Source: Hugenholtzia roseola DSM 9546
Lineage (GTDB): Bacteria; Bacteroidota; Bacteroidia; Cytophagales; Bernardetiaceae
NCBI RefSeq assembly: GCF_000422585.1
Contig: NZ_AUGI01000043.1
Coordinates: forward strand, 1-62,025
DNA length: 62,025 nt
Direction of reading: 5' to 3'
The first letter of the stretch is position 1, and every line of letters begins with the position of its first letter. Below the pieces are notes generated by a model that worked only from the letters and a program-made list of their open reading frames with translations, searched no databases and was not told the origin of the DNA. Both the position numbers and the translations under genes were made by a program. Below are positions 59,551 through 62,025 of this stretch, piece after piece.

Positions 59551-60420
59551 ATGAAATTACACCAAAAACTCTTTTTCTTCGCGCTCTGCCTTTTTTCAGG
59601 GGCATTGTTAGCGCAAGAAGACTCTGAAACTGCAAAGGTAGCAGGCAGAACCCTACCCAACGGCATCAAGCTCATAAAAGTAGAGGGCGGCACTTTTCTT
59701 ATGGGCTGCGACGAGCAGCGAGATGGAAATTGTAATGATGATGACAAGCCTGTTCATTCGGTAACACTAACAGATTTTTGGCTTAGTGAAACCGAAATTA
59801 CCAATGCCCAATATGCCGCTTTTTTGAATGAAAAACAACCTTCAAAAGCAGATTTAGAAAAGTGGATAAACCTAAGTGGTAGTTATAAAACTGAAAAATG
59901 CCGCATTTCTAAACAGGACAGTCGCTATGTAGTAGAGAATGGCTATGAAAATCAGCCTGTTATCTATGTGAGTTGGTATGGTGCATCTGAATTTTGCCGT
60001 TTTTATGGCGGCTCTCTGCCTTCGGAGGCGCAGTGGGAATATGCTGCAAGAGGCGGTAATAAAAGCAAAGGCTACAAATACGCAGGTTCTAATAATTTAG
60101 ATGAGGTGGCGTGGTATATAAAAACAACTAACATCAATGGCATGAGTCCTGTACGCCAAAAAAAGCCGAATGAATTAGGCTTGTATGATATGAGCGGTAA
60201 CTTGTGGGAATGGTGTGAGGATTATTGGGACGAGCGGTTTTATGAAACCGAAGACGCAAAAGAGCAAAATCTTTTGAATAACAAAGTATCTAAATACAAG
60301 CTTTTGCATGGCGGTTCATGGTTCGACTTTAACAACTACTGCCGCTCTGCCAACCGTTTCAGGGTCAGTTCTACTTATTGGGGCAGCAACTACGGCTTTC
60401 GTTTGTCCCTCAGGCAGTAA
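59551..60420 (+). CDS. Exported SUMF1/FGE-sulfatase fold protein
   Basis: 289 residues from MKLHQKLFFFALCLFSGALL, a signal peptide cleaved near LLAQ; a frame extension to 59455 is not a signal and overlaps the repeat. The SUMF1 domain runs from TLPNGIKLIKVEGGTFLMGC near 34 through VTLTDFWLSETEITNAQYAA, SWYGASEFCRFYGGSLPSEA, QWEYAARGG, YDMSGNLWEWCEDYW to HGGSWFDFNNYCRSANRFRV near 253-272, the full family length. Formylglycine-generating enzymes need two cysteines in this last segment; only one (NYC) remains, so FGE activity is unlikely. No sulfatase is nearby. GldJ and GldK of gliding bacteria share the fold, so a structural or envelope role is possible. A near-identical paralogue follows. Confidence 0.88.
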   Translation: MKLHQKLFFFALCLFSGALLAQEDSETAKVAGRTLPNGIKLIKVEGGTFLMGCDEQRDGNCNDDDKPVHSVTLTDFWLSETEITNAQYAAFLNEKQPSKADLEKWINLSGSYKTEKCRISKQDSRYVVENGYENQPVIYVSWYGASEFCRFYGGSLPSEAQWEYAARGGNKSKGYKYAGSNNLDEVAWYIKTTNINGMSPVRQKKPNELGLYDMSGNLWEWCEDYWDERFYETEDAKEQNLLNNKVSKYKLLHGGSWFDFNNYCRSANRFRVSSTYWGSNYGFRLSLRQ

Positions 60421-60442
60421 CGCTTTTCGCTTTTACTTTTTG

Positions 60443-60570
60443 TAGGGACAAGGCATTGCCTTGTCCGCATAGCAGGATTGAAAAAAAACGTTGGTTCAAT
60501 TTGCACATAGTTTGGATAATTCGGTGCGTTTGTGCCTACGAAAATACTTGTGTAGGCATTACCTTGTCCG
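60443..60570. repeat. TAGGGACAAGG palindrome and a degenerate partner
   Basis: TAGGGACAAGG-CATTG-CCTTGTCC (60443-60466) follows the first SUMF1 stop. A truncated relative, TAGGCATTACCTTGTCCGAA (60553-60572), lies 100 bp on and shares CCTTGTCCGAAGTTAG with the cluster at 49597-49612. The rest of the 60421-60742 spacer shows no gene. Confidence 0.75.
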
Positions 60571-60742
60571 AAGTTAGGTTCAAACTCTAAAAGGACTTTA
60601 AAAATTTTAGGGTTTAGTAACTAAACTTTATTTTGTATTAAAACTTGATAAAATTGTTTTGTATCATCTATTTTCCCCGAAATTGAGATAGGATTTTGGG
60701 GAAAATTATTGTTTCTGATTTTATTTTAAAATTTTACTCTCT

Positions 60743-61747
60743 ATGAAAGTATCACGATTCATTGCTTTGTTTTTTTGTTGTATGTTCTTTTGCTTTGTTC
60801 AGGTCTTGCAGGCACAAATTTCTTCCGAACAGAAAAGCATTATCCACCAAAAAGCAAAACAGCTATTAGAAAACTACCATCAATATATCAATTTGTTGGG
60901 CGATTCGGAAAACCTCTCTTTTGAGGAGCGTGAGCAATATATTGCGGCTTCTTTTCGCGAACAATTCTACCGAGCGAATTGCTTGCTTTATAACGACCTT
61001 GACCCTGAGGAAAAGACGAGCAAAAATTTGCCTTTAAACACTTACATCAACTACTTGTTGCTTTGGTACAATCAGGGAGTTAGTGCTAAATTTATCGGCG
61101 AACCTCGTTTTGGGAATGTCTTTCGCCAAGATGGAAATTGGTATATTTCCGTTTTTGTGAAGAAAGAAGTGCGTGGATATTATATGAATAGAAAGGTTCA
61201 GAATCGTCAGTACGATTTAGAGTTTCGCCTAACTTTTAATCGCAGTGATAAAGGGGTCATCAGTGAGATGAAGATTGCAGAAATAGGGAGTGGCAAAGGA
61301 AGTACTCCTGCCGTCGAGGACAACCGAGCCGAAACCCGCACCCTACCCAACGGCATCAAACTTATCAAAGTAGAGGGCGGCACTTTTCTTATGGGCTGCG
61401 ACGAGCAGCGAGATGGAAATTGTCAAGATAATGAAAAACCTGTCCATTCCGTAACGCTAACGGATTTTTGGCTTAGTGAAACCGAAATTACAAACGCCCA
61501 ATATGCCGCTTTTTTGAATGAATACGGCAGCGATATGGTAAAGAAGGGCGAGCACAAAGGGCAGAAGATGATTCATGAAGATGTATGGGGAGTGAAAAAA
61601 GTAGGTAATAATTGGCAACCCCAATCAGGTTTTGAAAATCACCCTGTTGTATTTGTAACGTGGTATGGCGCATCTGAATTTTGCCGCTTCTATGGCGGCT
61701 CTCTGCCTTCGGAGGCGCAGTGGGAGTACGCCGCCAGAGGGCAGTGA
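60743..61747 (+). pseudogene. SUMF1-domain protein truncated by an insertion sequence
   Basis: The frame gives 334 residues. It has a signal peptide (MKVSRFIALFFCCMFFCFVQ, cleavage near LQAQ), then a ~165-residue novel N-terminal domain (KQLLENYHQYINLLGDSENL through LEFRLTFNRSDKGVISEMKI) that may be an NTF2-like or related fold. A SUMF1 domain starting at TLPNGIKLIKVEGGTFLMGC near 210 follows, almost identical to the first gene's over the opening ~60 residues. It stops at WEYAARGQ, exactly where similarity to the paralogue ends and an insertion sequence begins; the remaining ~95 residues of the fold, including the core GGSW segment, are missing. It is a 3'-truncated gene, its remainder presumably beyond the element. 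Confidence 0.85.
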
Positions 61748-61769
61748 TGTTAAGTTCTGTAAAAAAAGC

Positions 61770-61777
61770 TATCTTTG
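61770..61777 (+). promoter_or_regulatory. Transposase -7 box within the IS
   Basis: TATCTTTG matches the host -7 consensus, 31 bp before the transposase ATG and close to the terminal repeat. Confidence 0.45.
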
Positions 61778-61807
61778 CATTTTCTACTGCGAAACAAAAT
61801 TTGGTTT

Positions 61808-62025
61808 ATGGACTTTTCTCTCTTTATCAGCCAAATGCAAGACCCTCGTCGTCGGGTCGGGCAACGCTATCCGTTTGATGCGATGATGTGGATGATATTT
61901 CTAAGCATTGCTTGTGGTTATGAAAGTAGCCGTAAAATGGCATCTTTTTGTAAAGCTCAAGAAGATTTGTTTGTTCGGCATTTCAAGCTAAAACATGGTG
62001 TCCCCAGCCATGTAACCTTTCATAG
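61808..62025 (+). CDS. ISAs1-family transposase, N-terminal part
   Basis: 72 complete codons, open at the window edge. The sequence MDFSLFISQMQDPRRRVGQ then RYPFDAMMWMIFLSIACGYE, followed by KMASFCKAQEDLFVRHFKLK and HGVPSHVTFH, matches the DDE_Tnp_1-associated N-terminal domain (H-repeat/ISAs1 transposases): a DPRxxxGxxY start, hydrophobic helix and GxPSHxTF. These enzymes use a DDE catalytic domain located downstream, so activity cannot be judged. It is transcribed in the same direction as the disrupted SUMF1 gene. Confidence 0.85.
   Translation, partial: MDFSLFISQMQDPRRRVGQRYPFDAMMWMIFLSIACGYESSRKMASFCKAQEDLFVRHFKLKHGVPSHVTFH

Larger units (their letters stand above)
61742..62025 (+). mobile_element. 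Left end of an ISAs1-like insertion sequence (continues past window)
   Basis: The left boundary is placed at CAGTGATGTTAAGTTCTG (from 61742), where homology to the intact SUMF1 paralogue breaks and a plausible CAG-starting terminal inverted repeat begins. A transposase gene with its own -7 box follows. The right end, target duplication and the rest of the SUMF1 gene lie outside the window. Confidence 0.75.

Noticed and set aside
59551-60420. Sulfatase-activating (formylglycine-generating) activity for the SUMF1 proteins
   Set aside because: The cysteine pair needed for catalysis is reduced to one in the GGSW segment, and no sulfatase gene is present.

Overview
The window reads as chromosomal DNA of a gliding member of the Bacteroidetes, most likely of the Cytophagia type. 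The evidence is: a type IX secretion C-terminal sorting domain on a large surface protein; a gliding-motility gldC homologue; a GLPGLI-family protein followed by a TonB-type outer membrane protein behind a BlaI/M56 pair; head-GIN, DUF6702 and Lacal_2735-type small proteins; and many matches to the Bacteroidetes promoter (-33 TTTG, about 20 bp, -7 TAnnTTTG). The DNA is AT-rich and genes are mostly monocistronic or in short operons.

Layout. 1-0.4 kb: two CRISPR-like direct repeats and dispersed palindromes. 0.4-3.1 kb: isochorismate synthase (menaquinone route) and a TPR protein. 3.5-8.4 kb: a seven-PAS histidine kinase and a fused SpmA/SpmB-type membrane protein. 8.5-12.5 kb: an exported IgGFc-binding/LamG/T9SS protein. 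13.1-17.3 kb: methylmalonyl-CoA mutase, a MacB-type permease and a small secreted protein. 17.6-23.9 kb: an AT-rich accessory block with a three-gene putative restriction or defence operon (PD-(D/E)XK nuclease, RNxxxH/HEPN-like protein, DNA methylase fused to a specificity domain), then a beta-lactamase-like lipoprotein bracketed by attC-like palindromes. 24.4-29 kb: fumC, a solitary nuoK, sixA, gldC, a small coiled-coil protein and nrnA. 29.2-33.8 kb: two tandem FKBP isomerases, lolD, a DUF6702 protein and a head-GIN protein. 34-41 kb: a DUF58 protein and the blaI-blaR-GLPGLI-outer-membrane operon with a near-ideal operator. 41-49.5 kb: HNH nuclease, TPR lipoprotein, acyltransferase, metallophosphatase, NadR-type kinase, DPP-IV-type peptidase, OxyR. 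49.7 kb: tRNA-His. 50.5-59.3 kb: a lipoprotein, an FAD amine oxidase-like protein, folB, DUF389, yaaA, dinD, a STAS-like protein and viaA. 59.5-62 kb: two related SUMF1 proteins, the second cut off by an ISAs1-like insertion sequence that runs off the window.

How the parts fit. Most of the window is housekeeping and envelope biology: menaquinone, fumarase, Complex I subunit K, propionyl/methylmalonyl metabolism, folate, lipoprotein sorting and envelope foldases. OxyR (both redox cysteines present) and YaaA point to peroxide handling. The accessory interest lies in the 17.6-23.9 kb block and in a modular family of short palindromes that recurs through the window, mostly between convergent genes; a different palindrome sits in frame inside the methylase gene.

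All calls come from reading the sequence and from family knowledge. No database search, structure prediction or alignment program was run, so family names resting on short motifs carry lower confidence.
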